Shown here: positions 18,366-27,181 of the stretch, one piece after another | Position numbering within the stretch: position 1 is the stretch's first letter | Layout: every line of letters begins with the position of its first letter | Assembly: GCF_013347965.1 (NCBI RefSeq) | Contig: NZ_CP048810.1 | Location: 2,356,001 to 2,420,000, forward strand | DNA length: 64,000 nt | Reading direction: 5' to 3' | DNA from: Pseudomonas bijieensis | GTDB taxonomy: Bacteria > Pseudomonadota > Gammaproteobacteria > Pseudomonadales > Pseudomonadaceae | Program-made: the position numbers and the translations under genes | The notes under the pieces: generated by a model | The model's input: the letters and a program-made list of their open reading frames with translations, nothing else | The model's database searches: none | What the model was told of the DNA's origin: nothing

Positions 18366-18851
18366 TCAGATACTCTCCAGTTCCGACCACTCTTCTTCGC
18401 TCATCATCTTGTCCAGCTCAACCAGGATCAGCAACTCGTTGTTCTTGTTGCACACGCCCTGGATGAACTTGGCCGACTCTTCGTTACCCACGTTCGGCGC
18501 AGTCTCTATTTCCGACTGGCGCAGGTAAACCACTTCGGCGACGCTGTCGACCATGATGCCAACCACTTGCTTGTCGGCTTCGATGATGACGATCCGGGTG
18601 TTGTCGCTGATCTCGGCATTCATCAGGCCGAAGCGCTGGCGAGTATCGATCACCGTGACCACATTGCCACGCAGGTTGATGATCCCCAGCACGTAGCTCG
18701 GTGCACCCGGTACCGGGGCGATCTCGGTATAGCGCAGCACTTCCTGAACGCGCATCACGTTGATGCCGTAGGTTTCGTTATCGAGCTTGAAGGTCACCCA
18801 TTGCAGAATCGGATCTTCAGAACCCTTTTGAGACGACGCCTTATCATTCAT
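18366..18851 (-). CDS. cheW: Chemotaxis coupling protein CheW
   Basis: The 161-residue protein is a single CheW domain: LQWVTFKLDNETYGINVMRVQEVLRY, PGAPSYVLGIINLRGNVVTVIDTRQRFGL and the late VDSVAEVV. CheW couples chemoreceptors to the kinase CheA in the polar array. It is the last canonical che gene of the minus-strand block. Confidence 0.95.
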   Translation of the reverse strand: MNDKASSQKGSEDPILQWVTFKLDNETYGINVMRVQEVLRYTEIAPVPGAPSYVLGIINLRGNVVTVIDTRQRFGLMNAEISDNTRIVIIEADKQVVGIMVDSVAEVVYLRQSEIETAPNVGNEESAKFIQGVCNKNNELLILVELDKMMSEEEWSELESI

Positions 18852-18923
18852 ACCCTGACCCCTCGAAAAACCGCCTGTGGCGGCGTGTATTCTGTCCGGC
18901 GACGCTGCGCGCCACCGGTTGTC

Positions 18924-19796
18924 TTATTTCGGTTTCCGGACCGGCTTGCTGCCGCCCAGGTGTTTTGCCCCGCCGCTGGCGATCAGTTCCGCCAGTTCGG
19001 AAACGTCCAGCAAGGCGCACATGTGTTCGATCACCGTACCGGCCAGCCATGGCCGTTGCCCTCGATGGCTGCGCCACTTGATCTCGTTCGGGTCCAGGCG
19101 CAGCGAACGGCTGACCTGATGCACCGCCAACCCCCACTCGTACCCCTGCACCGAAATCACGTATTGCAGGCCCTGGCGAAAGTCATCGCGATAACGGTCC
19201 GGCATGACCCAGCGCGCGGTATCCAGCACCTTCAGGTTGCCGGCCTGGCTCGGCAGGATCCCGAGGAACCATTCCGGCTGGCCGAACAACGGCGTCAATT
19301 CCTGCCCGGCCAGGGAATAAATCGATCCCAGGCATACCAGCGGTACCGCCAGGGTCAACCCGGCCACATCGAACAACAAACACTCGAACGGCTCGGCAGC
19401 CCAGGCCGGACGGTCGTCGCCCGGCACCGGTGGCGGCGGATTGCTCGGCGGCAAGTGGACTTCCACTACCGGCGTCACCAGGCCCTGCAACAGCGGGGCA
19501 ACGGTGGAGACCGGCGCCAGGATCGGCGCAGGCGCATCCATTACCGCCACCTGAGGCTTGATAAACGGTGCCTCGACCGCTGCCGCCATTACTGATTTCT
19601 GTGCGTCACGGGCCTGCTCTTCGAGCACGGCCGCTTGAAATTCGTCCAGCACACCCTTGGCTTCGACGTGCTCGGGCAACGCCTCGATCACGCTTGGCTG
19701 CGGTGGCAATTCTTCGGTCGCTTCCTGCAACAGCCCATCCAGATAGGATTGCAGGGCCATTTGCGGACGCGAGGTTGTCTTAATCGGGCGGCTCAT
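18924..19796 (-). CDS. CheW-domain protein, ParP-like array localisation factor
   Basis: The 290-residue protein has an acidic, proline-containing N-terminal half (residues 1-150) and a C-terminal CheW-like domain (CLLFDVAGLTLAVPLVCLGSIYSL...WFLGILPSQAGNLKVLDTARWVM). It stands directly after a ParA-type ATPase gene. In Vibrio and Pseudomonas such ParC/ParP pairs place chemotaxis arrays at the pole, with ParP binding CheA and receptors. The start MSRPIKTTSRPQ was preferred over an upstream in-frame start because the family begins with this short basic segment. Confidence 0.82.
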   Translation of the reverse strand: MSRPIKTTSRPQMALQSYLDGLLQEATEELPPQPSVIEALPEHVEAKGVLDEFQAAVLEEQARDAQKSVMAAAVEAPFIKPQVAVMDAPAPILAPVSTVAPLLQGLVTPVVEVHLPPSNPPPPVPGDDRPAWAAEPFECLLFDVAGLTLAVPLVCLGSIYSLAGQELTPLFGQPEWFLGILPSQAGNLKVLDTARWVMPDRYRDDFRQGLQYVISVQGYEWGLAVHQVSRSLRLDPNEIKWRSHRGQRPWLAGTVIEHMCALLDVSELAELIASGGAKHLGGSKPVRKPK

Positions 19797-19892
19797 GGGA
19801 ACAGTGCGCCACTTGAAGAGGTTATCGGCATGAATGCGGTAGGACTTGAGCGTTCGCAAGCGAACACAGTGCCAGTGGAAAGCCTCGTCACG

Positions 19893-20684
19893 TTAAGCCA
19901 CCTGCTGCGGAACAAGCTGCTGGGCCAGCAGGTGCTTGAGCAGCGCCCGGTAGGCCAACACGCCACGGCTCTTGCCATCGAACTGCGAAGGGGTCACTCC
20001 GGCACGACTGGCGTCGCGCAGGCGGGTATCGACGGGGATATAGCCTTGCCAGATGTCATCCGGGTACATGTCCCGCAACACACGCAGGGTACCCAGGGAC
20101 GCCTGGGTGCGACGATCGAACAAGGTCGGCACGATGTTGAAAGCCAGCGTCTGCTTGCGCGAGCGGTTGACCATCGCCAGGGTATTGACCATGCGCTCCA
20201 GGCCTTTGACCGCCAAGTGCTCGGTCTGTACCGGGATCACCAGTTGCTGGCTGGCAGCCAAGGCATTGACCATCAGCAAACCCAGCAACGGCGGGCTGTC
20301 GATAATCGCGTAATCGAAATCCTGCCACAGCTGCGCCAGACTCTTGGCGATCACCAGGCCCAGGCCGCTCTGCCCGGGCGACTGTCGCTCCAGGGTGGCC
20401 AAGGCGGTGCTCGAGGGCAACAGGGAAATTCGCTCGTCGCTGGTGGACAACAGCAACTGCCCCGGCAGGCCCTCGGGCACAACGCCCTTGTGCAGGAACA
20501 GGTCGTAGTTGCTGTGCTCCAGGCTGTCGGGATCGTAGCCGAAATAGCTGGTCATCGAGCCATGGGGGTCCAGGTCGACGATGACCACGCGCTTGCCCGC
20601 CTCGGCCAGCAACCCGGCTAAAGCGATGGAAGATGTGGTCTTGCCCACACCACCTTTTTGATTGGCGACTGCCCAGACTCTCAT
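19893..20684 (-). CDS. ParA-family ATPase (ParC-like, polar positioning of chemotaxis arrays)
   Basis: The 263-residue ATPase has the deviant Walker A NQKGGVGKTT (residues 8-17), the D-L-D-P-H-G switch region and YAIIDSPPLLGLL as Walker B. It is a chromosomal ParA homologue located between motD and the ParP-like gene, where the pseudomonad and Vibrio ParC protein is encoded. The role in array placement follows from that context. A plasmid-partition role is unlikely because no ParB gene is nearby. Confidence 0.85.
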   Translation of the reverse strand: MRVWAVANQKGGVGKTTSSIALAGLLAEAGKRVVIVDLDPHGSMTSYFGYDPDSLEHSNYDLFLHKGVVPEGLPGQLLLSTSDERISLLPSSTALATLERQSPGQSGLGLVIAKSLAQLWQDFDYAIIDSPPLLGLLMVNALAASQQLVIPVQTEHLAVKGLERMVNTLAMVNRSRKQTLAFNIVPTLFDRRTQASLGTLRVLRDMYPDDIWQGYIPVDTRLRDASRAGVTPSQFDGKSRGVLAYRALLKHLLAQQLVPQQVA

Positions 20685-20733
20685 TCGGATCGTTCCTCCC
20701 GGCCGAAACAGGCTCGACCGAGAAATAGCTCGG

Positions 20734-21618
20734 TTATAAAGCGGGTGACGGAGAATTGACGGCACTCTGTCTTCCCGGCGGCTTGACCGGAGCCGGTGCA
20801 GTTTGTGTGCCAGCCCGCTTCAATGCCGCATCCGGGGTTGCATTGGCCGTACCGGTACCGGTCAGGCTACGACGCACATCGAGGTTACGCGACACCACCA
20901 GCACCACCCGCCGGTTGCGCGCACGCCCCTCGGCAGTGGCGTTGTTGGCGACCGGCTGGAACTCGCCGTAGCCCACCGATGCCAGGCGCCCAGGGTTCAC
21001 ACCCTGCATCGCCAGCATGCGCACGATGCTCGCCGAACGGGCCGAGGACAGTTCCCAGTTGGTCGGGTACTGCGCAGTACGGATCGGCTGGTCGTCGGTA
21101 AAGCCTTCGACATGGATCGGATTGTCAAAGGGCCTCAGGATCGCCGCCACCTTGTCGATGATGTTGAAGGCCATGTCGCTGGGCATCGCGTCGCCGCTGC
21201 CGAACAACAGGCTGGAATTGAGCTCGATCTCGACCCACAACTCGTTGCCGCGTACGGTCATCTGGTTGGAGCTGATCAAGTCACCGAACGCGGCGCTGAT
21301 GTCGTCGGCGATGCTTTTCAACGGGTCGCTGCCACCGGCGATACCGGCATCGACCTGTTCGCTGTCCTTGATCAAAGGTTTGGCCGGGGTGCTGCTCTTG
21401 GGCCGCTCGTCGCCGATAGGGATGGGCTTGAGGGCGCGGTCGGAGTCGGTAAAAACGCCGATCAACGCCTCGGAAATGACTTTGTACTTGCCTTCGTTGA
21501 CCGACGAAATCGAATACATGACCACGAAAAAGGCGAACAGCAACGTAATGAAATCGGCATAGGAAACCAGCCAGCGTTCATGGTTGACGTGTTCTTCACG
21601 ATGCCTGCGACGTGCCAT
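20734..21618 (-). CDS. motD: Flagellar stator protein MotD (MotB type)
   Basis: The 294-residue protein has the MotB plug/helix region with the proton-carrying Asp in WLVSYADFITLLFAFFVVMYS and a C-terminal OmpA-like peptidoglycan-binding domain (IHVEGFTDDQPI...NWELSSARSASIVRML...GYGEFQPVANN). Together with MotC it forms the second stator set of pseudomonads, important for swarming and viscous media in P. aeruginosa. It lies 15 bases after motC. Confidence 0.93.
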   Translation of the reverse strand: MARRRHREEHVNHERWLVSYADFITLLFAFFVVMYSISSVNEGKYKVISEALIGVFTDSDRALKPIPIGDERPKSSTPAKPLIKDSEQVDAGIAGGSDPLKSIADDISAAFGDLISSNQMTVRGNELWVEIELNSSLLFGSGDAMPSDMAFNIIDKVAAILRPFDNPIHVEGFTDDQPIRTAQYPTNWELSSARSASIVRMLAMQGVNPGRLASVGYGEFQPVANNATAEGRARNRRVVLVVSRNLDVRRSLTGTGTANATPDAALKRAGTQTAPAPVKPPGRQSAVNSPSPAL

Positions 21619-21633
21619 GGTCCATGCTCCCCA

Positions 21634-22374
21634 TCAGTCCATGAAGCCTTGCAGCTTCAATTCAATGGAACGTGGGTTTTCACCTTCGGCGATCGACAGG
21701 ATCCCTTCCAGCAGCATTTCGCGATAGCGCGACTGGCGTAACGCGATGGACTTGAGCTTGGCCGCGATGGGCAACAGCACCAGGTTGGCACTCGCCACAC
21801 CGTAGATCGTGGCGACGAACGCCACGGCAATGCCGCTGCCCAGCTGCGACGGATCGGCCAGGTTGCCCATTACATGGATCAGCCCCATCACCGCACCGAT
21901 AATACCAATGGTCGGCGCGTAGCCGCCCATGCTCTCGAATACCTTGGCCGCCTCGATATCGCGGCTTTCCTGGGTGTAGAAGTCCACTTCCAGGATGCTG
22001 CGGATGGCTTCCGGCTCGGCACCGTCCACCAGCAATTGCAGGCCTTTGCGCGAATAGCTGTCGGGTTCGGCATCGGCCACCCCTTCCAGCCCCAGCAAGC
22101 CTTCCTTGCGAGCGGTCAGGCTCCAGTTCACTACCCGGTCGATACCGCCGGCCAGGTCGACCCGCGGCGGGAACAGGATCCAGATAAGCACTTGCATGGC
22201 GCGCTTGAAAGCACTCATGGGCGACTGCAACAACGCAGCGCCAATGGTGCCACCGAGCACGATCAATGCCGCCGGGCCGTTGGCCAGCGCCCCCAGGTGA
22301 CCGCCTTCCAGATAATTGCCGCCAATGATGGCGACGAACGCCATGATGATGCCGATCAGGCTAAGCACATCCAT
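21634..22374 (-). CDS. motC: Flagellar stator protein MotC (MotA type)
   Basis: The 246-residue protein has four membrane helices and the MotA signatures GGYAPTIGIIGAVMGLIHVM and ATIYGVASANLVLLPIA. The cytoplasmic loop with torque-generating charged residues is present (about residues 60-150). Its ATG overlaps the cheB stop (TAATG), indicating coupled translation in the cheB-motC-motD run. Confidence 0.93.
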   Translation of the reverse strand: MDVLSLIGIIMAFVAIIGGNYLEGGHLGALANGPAALIVLGGTIGAALLQSPMSAFKRAMQVLIWILFPPRVDLAGGIDRVVNWSLTARKEGLLGLEGVADAEPDSYSRKGLQLLVDGAEPEAIRSILEVDFYTQESRDIEAAKVFESMGGYAPTIGIIGAVMGLIHVMGNLADPSQLGSGIAVAFVATIYGVASANLVLLPIAAKLKSIALRQSRYREMLLEGILSIAEGENPRSIELKLQGFMD

Positions 22375-23504
22375 TACAGGCAGGCCTCGACCAGGTGTCT
22401 ACCGATGTCGTCCAACCCGTACACTGCGTCGGCAAGATCAGCTTTTACGATGGCCATCGGCATGCCGTAGATCACGCAGCTGGCTTCGTCCTGGGCCCAG
22501 ATCGCACTGCCGCCCTGCTTGAGCAGGCGCGCACCTTCACGACCGTCGGCGCCCATGCCGGTGAGCACCACCGCCAGAACTTTGTCACCGTAGGACTTGG
22601 CCGCGGAACCGAAGGTAATGTCCACGCAAGGCTTGTAGTTCAGGCGCTCGTCGCCCGGCAGGATTTTCACCGCGCCACGGCCGTCGATCATCATCTGCTT
22701 GCCACCTGGCGCCAACAACGCCAGGCCGGGACGCAGGATGTCGCCATCCTCGGCTTCCTTGACGCTGATGTTGCACAGCTTGTCCAGGCGTTCGGCAAAA
22801 GCCTTGGTGAACGCCGCCGGCATGTGCTGGATCAACACGATGGGGGCCGGGAAATTGGCCGGCAACTGGGTCAGGACCCGTTGCAGCGCCACCGGACCAC
22901 CCGTGGACGTGCCGATGGCGACCAGCTTGTAGGCTTTACGCTTGGGGGCCGGCGACGACGCAGTGGCGGCGGGCGCCGGACGGGCAGGAGTCGGTGCCGG
23001 AGCGCTGCGTACCGGGGCTGGATTGAAGCTGCCCGACGACGTCGGCGCCGGGCTTGGCGCCACGACAGGGGCTGGCGCGGGTACGCTGTAGGCACTGACA
23101 CGCCGGTTGCTGCGGGAAATACTGTGGACCTTTTCGCACAGCAACTGCCGGACCTTGTCGGGGTTGCGCGAAATGTCTTCGAAATTTTTCGGCAGGAAAT
23201 CCACCGCCCCGGCATCCAGCGCATCGAGGGTTACCCGGGCGCCTTCATGAGTCAGGGACGAGAACATCAATACCGGAGTCGGGCAGCGCTGCATGATATG
23301 CCGCACGGCCGTGATGCCATCCATCATCGGCATCTCGTAGTCCATGGTAATCACGTCCGGCTTGAGTGCCAGGGCCTGATCGATCGCCTCTTTGCCGTTG
23401 GTCGCGGTACCGACGACCTGAATGCTCGTGTCCGCCGAAAGAATTTCCGAGACGCGGCGGCGGAAAAACCCCGAATCGTCCACCACCAGGACTTTAACTA
23501 CCAT
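22374..23504 (-). CDS. cheB: Chemotaxis methylesterase CheB
   Basis: The 376-residue protein has an N-terminal receiver domain ([18 protein letters not shown], phospho-Asp in [12 protein letters not shown]), an Ala/Pro-rich linker (about residues 135-185) and a C-terminal methylesterase domain with the catalytic Ser in IGTSTGGP, His in IQHMPAAF and Asp in GMGADGREG. It demethylates and deamidates receptors for adaptation. The second ATG (MVVKV) has a proper GGAG site and is taken as start. Confidence 0.95.
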   Translation of the reverse strand: MVVKVLVVDDSGFFRRRVSEILSADTSIQVVGTATNGKEAIDQALALKPDVITMDYEMPMMDGITAVRHIMQRCPTPVLMFSSLTHEGARVTLDALDAGAVDFLPKNFEDISRNPDKVRQLLCEKVHSISRSNRRVSAYSVPAPAPVVAPSPAPTSSGSFNPAPVRSAPAPTPARPAPAATASSPAPKRKAYKLVAIGTSTGGPVALQRVLTQLPANFPAPIVLIQHMPAAFTKAFAERLDKLCNISVKEAEDGDILRPGLALLAPGGKQMMIDGRGAVKILPGDERLNYKPCVDITFGSAAKSYGDKVLAVVLTGMGADGREGARLLKQGGSAIWAQDEASCVIYGMPMAIVKADLADAVYGLDDIGRHLVEACL

Positions 23505-23552
23505 AAACACTCCGTTAGACGAGGCGCGGCCCTGGGCCCCGCCCCTCCAGAA

Positions 23553-25808
23553 TCAAATACGCCGTGCGGCGTAACGCTTGAGCATGCTTGGCACATCGAG
23601 AATCAACGCGATGCGGCCGTCGCCGGTGATGGTGGCGCCGGACATGCCCGGGGTGCCCTGGAGCATCTTGCCCAACGGCTTGATGACCACTTCTTCCTGG
23701 CCCACCAACTGGTCGACGACGAAGCCGATCCGCTGGGTGCCCACCGAAAGGATCACCACATGGCCTTCGCCCTGCTCCACATGGGCCGCGGAGCTGACCA
23801 GCCAGCGCTTGAGGTAGAACAGTGGCAGTGCCTTGTCCCGTACGATCACCACTTCCTGGCCGTCCACCACGTTGGTGCGCGACAGGTCGAGGTGGAAGAT
23901 CTCGTTGACGTTGACCAGCGGGAAGGCAAACGCCTGGTTGCCCAGCATCACCATCAGGGTTGGCATGATCGCCAGGGTCAACGGAACCTTGATGACAATC
24001 TTCGAGCCCTGACCCTTGGTCGAGTAGATATTGATCGAACCGTTGAGCTGGGAAATCTTGGTTTTCACCACGTCCATGCCCACGCCACGGCCCGACACGT
24101 CGGAAATCTCGGTCTTGGTCGAGAAGCCCGGGGCAAAGATCAGGTTGTAGCACTCAGTGTCGCTCAGGCGGTCGGCGGCATCCTTGTCCATCACACCGCG
24201 TTTCACCGCGATGGAACGCAATACGTTCGGGTCCATGCCTTTGCCATCGTCGGAGATCGACAGCAGGATGTGGTCGCCCTCCTGCTCGGCAGCCAGGATC
24301 ACCCTGCCGCTGCGGACCTTGCCTGAAGCTTCGCGCTCTTCCGGCGACTCGATACCGTGGTCGACCGCGTTGCGCACCAAGTGGACCAACGGGTCGGCCA
24401 GGGCCTCGACAAGGTTCTTGTCGAGATCGGTCTCTTCACCCACCAGTTCCAGGTTGATTTCTTTCTTGAGCTGGCGAGCCAAGTCACGAACCAGGCGCGG
24501 GAAGCGCCCGAAGACTTTCTTGATCGGCTGCATGCGGGTCTTCATGACCGCGGTCTGCAGGTCCGCCGTGACCACGTCGAGGTTCGACACGGCCTTGGAC
24601 ATGGCTTCGTCCTGGCTGTTGAGGCCCAGGCGCACCAGACGGTTACGCACCAGCACCAGCTCGCCGACCATGTTCATGATCTCGTCCAGGCGTGCGGTAT
24701 CGACCCGAACGGTGGTTTCGGCTTCGCTGGCCGGTTTTTCCGCTGGCGCAGCCGCTGGAGCGCGGGCGGGTGCCGGGGCAGCAGCGGCGGGCTTGGCGGG
24801 CTCGGCCTTGGGTTCCGGTGCCTTGGCCGCGGGTTTGGGCACAGCCTTGGCCGCGGGTGCTGCCGCAGTGGCGGCGGCAGGCGCGGCAGAAGCGGTACCG
24901 ACTTCGCTGAACTTGCCCTTGCCATGCAGCTCATCGAGCAGTGATTCGAATTCGTGGTCGCTGATCAGGTCGCTACCCGCGGCAGCGGCAGCAGGCTTGG
25001 CCGGTGTCGGCGCCGAAGCGATGGCCGAATCCAGTGCGTCCACGGCAAAGGTGCCCTTGCCATGCAACTGATCGAGCAATGCTTCGAATTCATCGTCGGT
25101 GATGTCCGAGCTGTCGCCCGCGGCTTTCGGGGCGGCCGGGGCCGCCGACGGGACGACGGCATCAGGTGCGAACTGGCCCTTGCCATGGAGCTGGTCGAGC
25201 AGCGACTCGAACTCGGCATCGGTGATTTCATCGCTGGCAGCTCCATCGGCGGCCGGCGCAGCGGGTGCAACCGGAGCGGCCGGCGCCTCGGCCTGGGCCT
25301 TGACGGTGTTGAGGGAGTCCAGCAGTTGTTCGAATTCGTTATCGGTGATGTCGCCCGATTCCTCGGCGACCGGTTCTTCGACCACTGCCTCGGCAACCGG
25401 CGCCGCTTCGTCAGCCGATTGCGGCTCGGCCAGGCGCGACAGCGCGGCGAGCAGCTCGGGGGTGGCAGGGGTAATCGGCGAGCGCTCACGCACTTCGCTG
25501 AACATACTGTTGACCGCATCCAGCGCTTCAAGCACCACGTCCATCAGTTCCGAATCAACGCGACGCTCACCCTTGCGCAGGATGTCGAACACGTTCTCGG
25601 CAATGTGACAGCACTCCACCAGCTCGTTGAGCTGGAGGAAGCCGGCGCCTCCTTTTACAGTGTGGAAACCGCGAAAAATTGCATTGAGCAGATCCGCATC
25701 ATCAGGTCGGCTTTCCAGCTCGACCAGCTGTTCGGACAGTTGCTCTAGAATCTCGCCGGCCTCAACCAGGAAATCCTGAAGGATCTCTTCATCGGCGCCG
25801 AAGCTCAT
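23553..25808 (-). CDS. cheA: Chemotaxis histidine kinase CheA with repeated linker motifs
   Basis: The 751-residue kinase has an N-terminal Hpt domain (phospho-His49 in FRGFHTVKGGAGFL), an unusual linker, then the dimerisation helices (VDTARLDEIMNMVGELVLVRNRL from about 369), the ATPase domain (HLVRNAVDHGIESP, ISDDGKGM, GRGVGMDVVK) and a CheW-like C-terminus. The linker, where a CheY-docking P2 domain sits in enteric CheA, shows no P2-like fold by eye. It contains four copies of a D-x-E-F-E-x-L-L motif separated by Ala/Pro-rich stretches. The gene sits between cheZ and cheB. Confidence 0.95.
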   Translation of the reverse strand: MSFGADEEILQDFLVEAGEILEQLSEQLVELESRPDDADLLNAIFRGFHTVKGGAGFLQLNELVECCHIAENVFDILRKGERRVDSELMDVVLEALDAVNSMFSEVRERSPITPATPELLAALSRLAEPQSADEAAPVAEAVVEEPVAEESGDITDNEFEQLLDSLNTVKAQAEAPAAPVAPAAPAADGAASDEITDAEFESLLDQLHGKGQFAPDAVVPSAAPAAPKAAGDSSDITDDEFEALLDQLHGKGTFAVDALDSAIASAPTPAKPAAAAAGSDLISDHEFESLLDELHGKGKFSEVGTASAAPAAATAAAPAAKAVPKPAAKAPEPKAEPAKPAAAAPAPARAPAAAPAEKPASEAETTVRVDTARLDEIMNMVGELVLVRNRLVRLGLNSQDEAMSKAVSNLDVVTADLQTAVMKTRMQPIKKVFGRFPRLVRDLARQLKKEINLELVGEETDLDKNLVEALADPLVHLVRNAVDHGIESPEEREASGKVRSGRVILAAEQEGDHILLSISDDGKGMDPNVLRSIAVKRGVMDKDAADRLSDTECYNLIFAPGFSTKTEISDVSGRGVGMDVVKTKISQLNGSINIYSTKGQGSKIVIKVPLTLAIMPTLMVMLGNQAFAFPLVNVNEIFHLDLSRTNVVDGQEVVIVRDKALPLFYLKRWLVSSAAHVEQGEGHVVILSVGTQRIGFVVDQLVGQEEVVIKPLGKMLQGTPGMSGATITGDGRIALILDVPSMLKRYAARRI
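24909..25355 (-). repeat. Four degenerate FliM-like motif repeats in the CheA linker
   Basis: Protein-level repeats at residues 152-168, 193-213, 234-254 and 279-300 of CheA share I-T/S-D-x-E-F-E-x-L-L-D-x-L. The last three continue H-G-K-G-x-F. The motif starts are 41, 41 and 46 residues apart. The DNA copies are similar but not identical (TTGCCATGCAGCTCATCGAG, TTGCCATGCAACTGATCGAG and TTGCCATGGAGCTGGTCGAG on the plus strand), indicating old duplication under selection. Confidence 0.9.
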
Positions 25809-25838
25809 TAATGGCTGCTCCTAAAACAGGGCTAAAAC

Positions 25839-26624
25839 TCAGAATCCAAGGCTGGACAGCAAATCGTCCACATCGTCCTGACCGGACATAACGTCTTCTC
25901 TTTTATCGGCATGAATTTGCGGACCTTCACCCTGAGAGAGATGTTTTTGTGGATCTTTTTCAGCAAGCATCGCTTCACGGTCGTGTTCGATACCTGCAAA
26001 GCGGTCGACCTGGCTGGCCATCAACACCAGTTTGAGCAGGTTGCTTTCCACTTCGGTGACCAGTTGGGTCACACGCTTGATCACTTGGCCGGTCAGGTCC
26101 TGATAGTCCTGGGCCAGCAGAATGTCGTTGAGGTTGCTTGCTACGGCGCGGTTCTCGGTGCTGCTGCGCGTCAGGAAACCGTCGACCCGACGGGCCAGTT
26201 CCCGAAACTCTTCAGCGCCGACTTCTCGACGCATGAACCGACCCCAGTCGGTGCTCAAGGCCTGGGCTTCTTCGCTCAGGCCATTGACCAGCGGCGTTGC
26301 GCTTTCCACCAGGTCCATGGTGCGGTTGGCCGCGGCCTCGGTCAGCTTGACCACATACCCCAGACGCTCGGTGGCGTCGGTGATCTGCGAGACTTCCTCG
26401 GCCTGCGGCATATGCGGGTCGATCTGGAAATTGACAATCGCGCTGTGCAGTTCACGCGTGAGCTTGCCCACTTCCTGATACAGACCGCGGTCACGGGTCT
26501 GGTTGAGCTCATGGATCATTTGAACCGCATCGCCAAAGCGACCTTTTTCAAGGCTGTCGACCAGTTCGCGGGCATGTTTTTTCAGGGTCGATTCGAAATC
26601 GCCCATTGAAGATTCGTTGTCCAT
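25839..26624 (-). CDS. cheZ: Chemotaxis phosphatase CheZ
   Basis: The 261-residue mostly helical protein contains the CheZ core (ILLAQDYQDLTGQVIKRV, with the Gln/Asp residues that dephosphorylate CheY-P) and ends with the CheY-tethering helix GQDDVDDLLSSLGF (residues 248-261). It speeds decay of the motor-switching signal. The start follows a strong GGGGGAG site. It lies 18 bases after cheY. Confidence 0.94.
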   Translation of the reverse strand: MDNESSMGDFESTLKKHARELVDSLEKGRFGDAVQMIHELNQTRDRGLYQEVGKLTRELHSAIVNFQIDPHMPQAEEVSQITDATERLGYVVKLTEAAANRTMDLVESATPLVNGLSEEAQALSTDWGRFMRREVGAEEFRELARRVDGFLTRSSTENRAVASNLNDILLAQDYQDLTGQVIKRVTQLVTEVESNLLKLVLMASQVDRFAGIEHDREAMLAEKDPQKHLSQGEGPQIHADKREDVMSGQDDVDDLLSSLGF

Positions 26625-26642
26625 AGCTCCCCCGTGGCGCCG

Positions 26643-27014
26643 TTAACCGATGCGTTCGAAGATTTTTTCGATCTTCTCTTTCAACGCCTGGGCCGTGAAG
26701 GGTTTGACCACATAGCCGTTGACACCGGCCTGGGCCGCTTCGATGATCTGCTCGCGCTTGGCTTCGGCAGTGACCATCAGCACCGGAAGATGCTTGAGTT
26801 TTTCGTCGGCACGCACCTGACGCAGCAGGTCGATACCGGTCATGCCCGGCATGTTCCAGTCGGTGACCAGAAAATCGAAGTTGCCACTGTGCAACATCGG
26901 GAGCGCAGTGGTCCCGTCATCTGCCTCGGCCGTGTTGGTGAACCCAAGGTCACGCAACAGGTTTTTTATGATCCGCCGCATCGTTGAGAAGTCATCAACG
27001 ATGAGGATTTTCAT
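26643..27014 (-). CDS. cheY: Chemotaxis response regulator CheY
   Basis: The 123-residue single receiver domain has the acidic pair Asp7/Asp8, phospho-acceptor Asp52 ([10 protein letters not shown]), Thr82 and Lys104. Phosphorylated by CheA, it binds FliM/FliN at the motor. The MKILIVDD start matches family length; an in-frame upstream start eight codons earlier is unnecessary. About 170 bases separate it from fliA, so it may have its own promoter; I could not identify one with confidence. Confidence 0.95.
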   Translation of the reverse strand: MKILIVDDFSTMRRIIKNLLRDLGFTNTAEADDGTTALPMLHSGNFDFLVTDWNMPGMTGIDLLRQVRADEKLKHLPVLMVTAEAKREQIIEAAQAGVNGYVVKPFTAQALKEKIEKIFERIG

Positions 27015-27181
27015 GTTCTTGTCCAATTCGACCTCCAAGCAGTCTTAAACGCGCCCAGCACCTGGACGCGCCATTTCAATCAATCCGGCACAACACTCGA
27101 CAACGGTCTGGAGCACAACGGATGGAGACTGGCGCAGTACTTGCCAGGCCAGCCTCGTTCGCAGTGTCCCCACACTGCCTG

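Noticed and set aside
17982..19595. 537-codon plus-strand frame opposite cheW and the ParP-like gene
   Set aside because: It is a mirror frame; the minus strand carries clear CheW motifs.
19635..20621. Plus-strand frame opposite the ParA-like gene
   Set aside because: It is a mirror frame; the minus strand shows the deviant Walker A motif.
22395..24326. 643-codon plus-strand frame across cheB and cheA
   Set aside because: It is a shadow frame with typical His/Gly/Arg-rich composition. Both strands cannot be coding, and CheA/CheB are unambiguous.
27015..27181. Sigma-28 promoter for cheYZ
   Set aside because: No TAAA-type box at 11-base spacing from a GCCGATAA-like box could be found; the best partial match (GCCGGATT) has wrong spacing.
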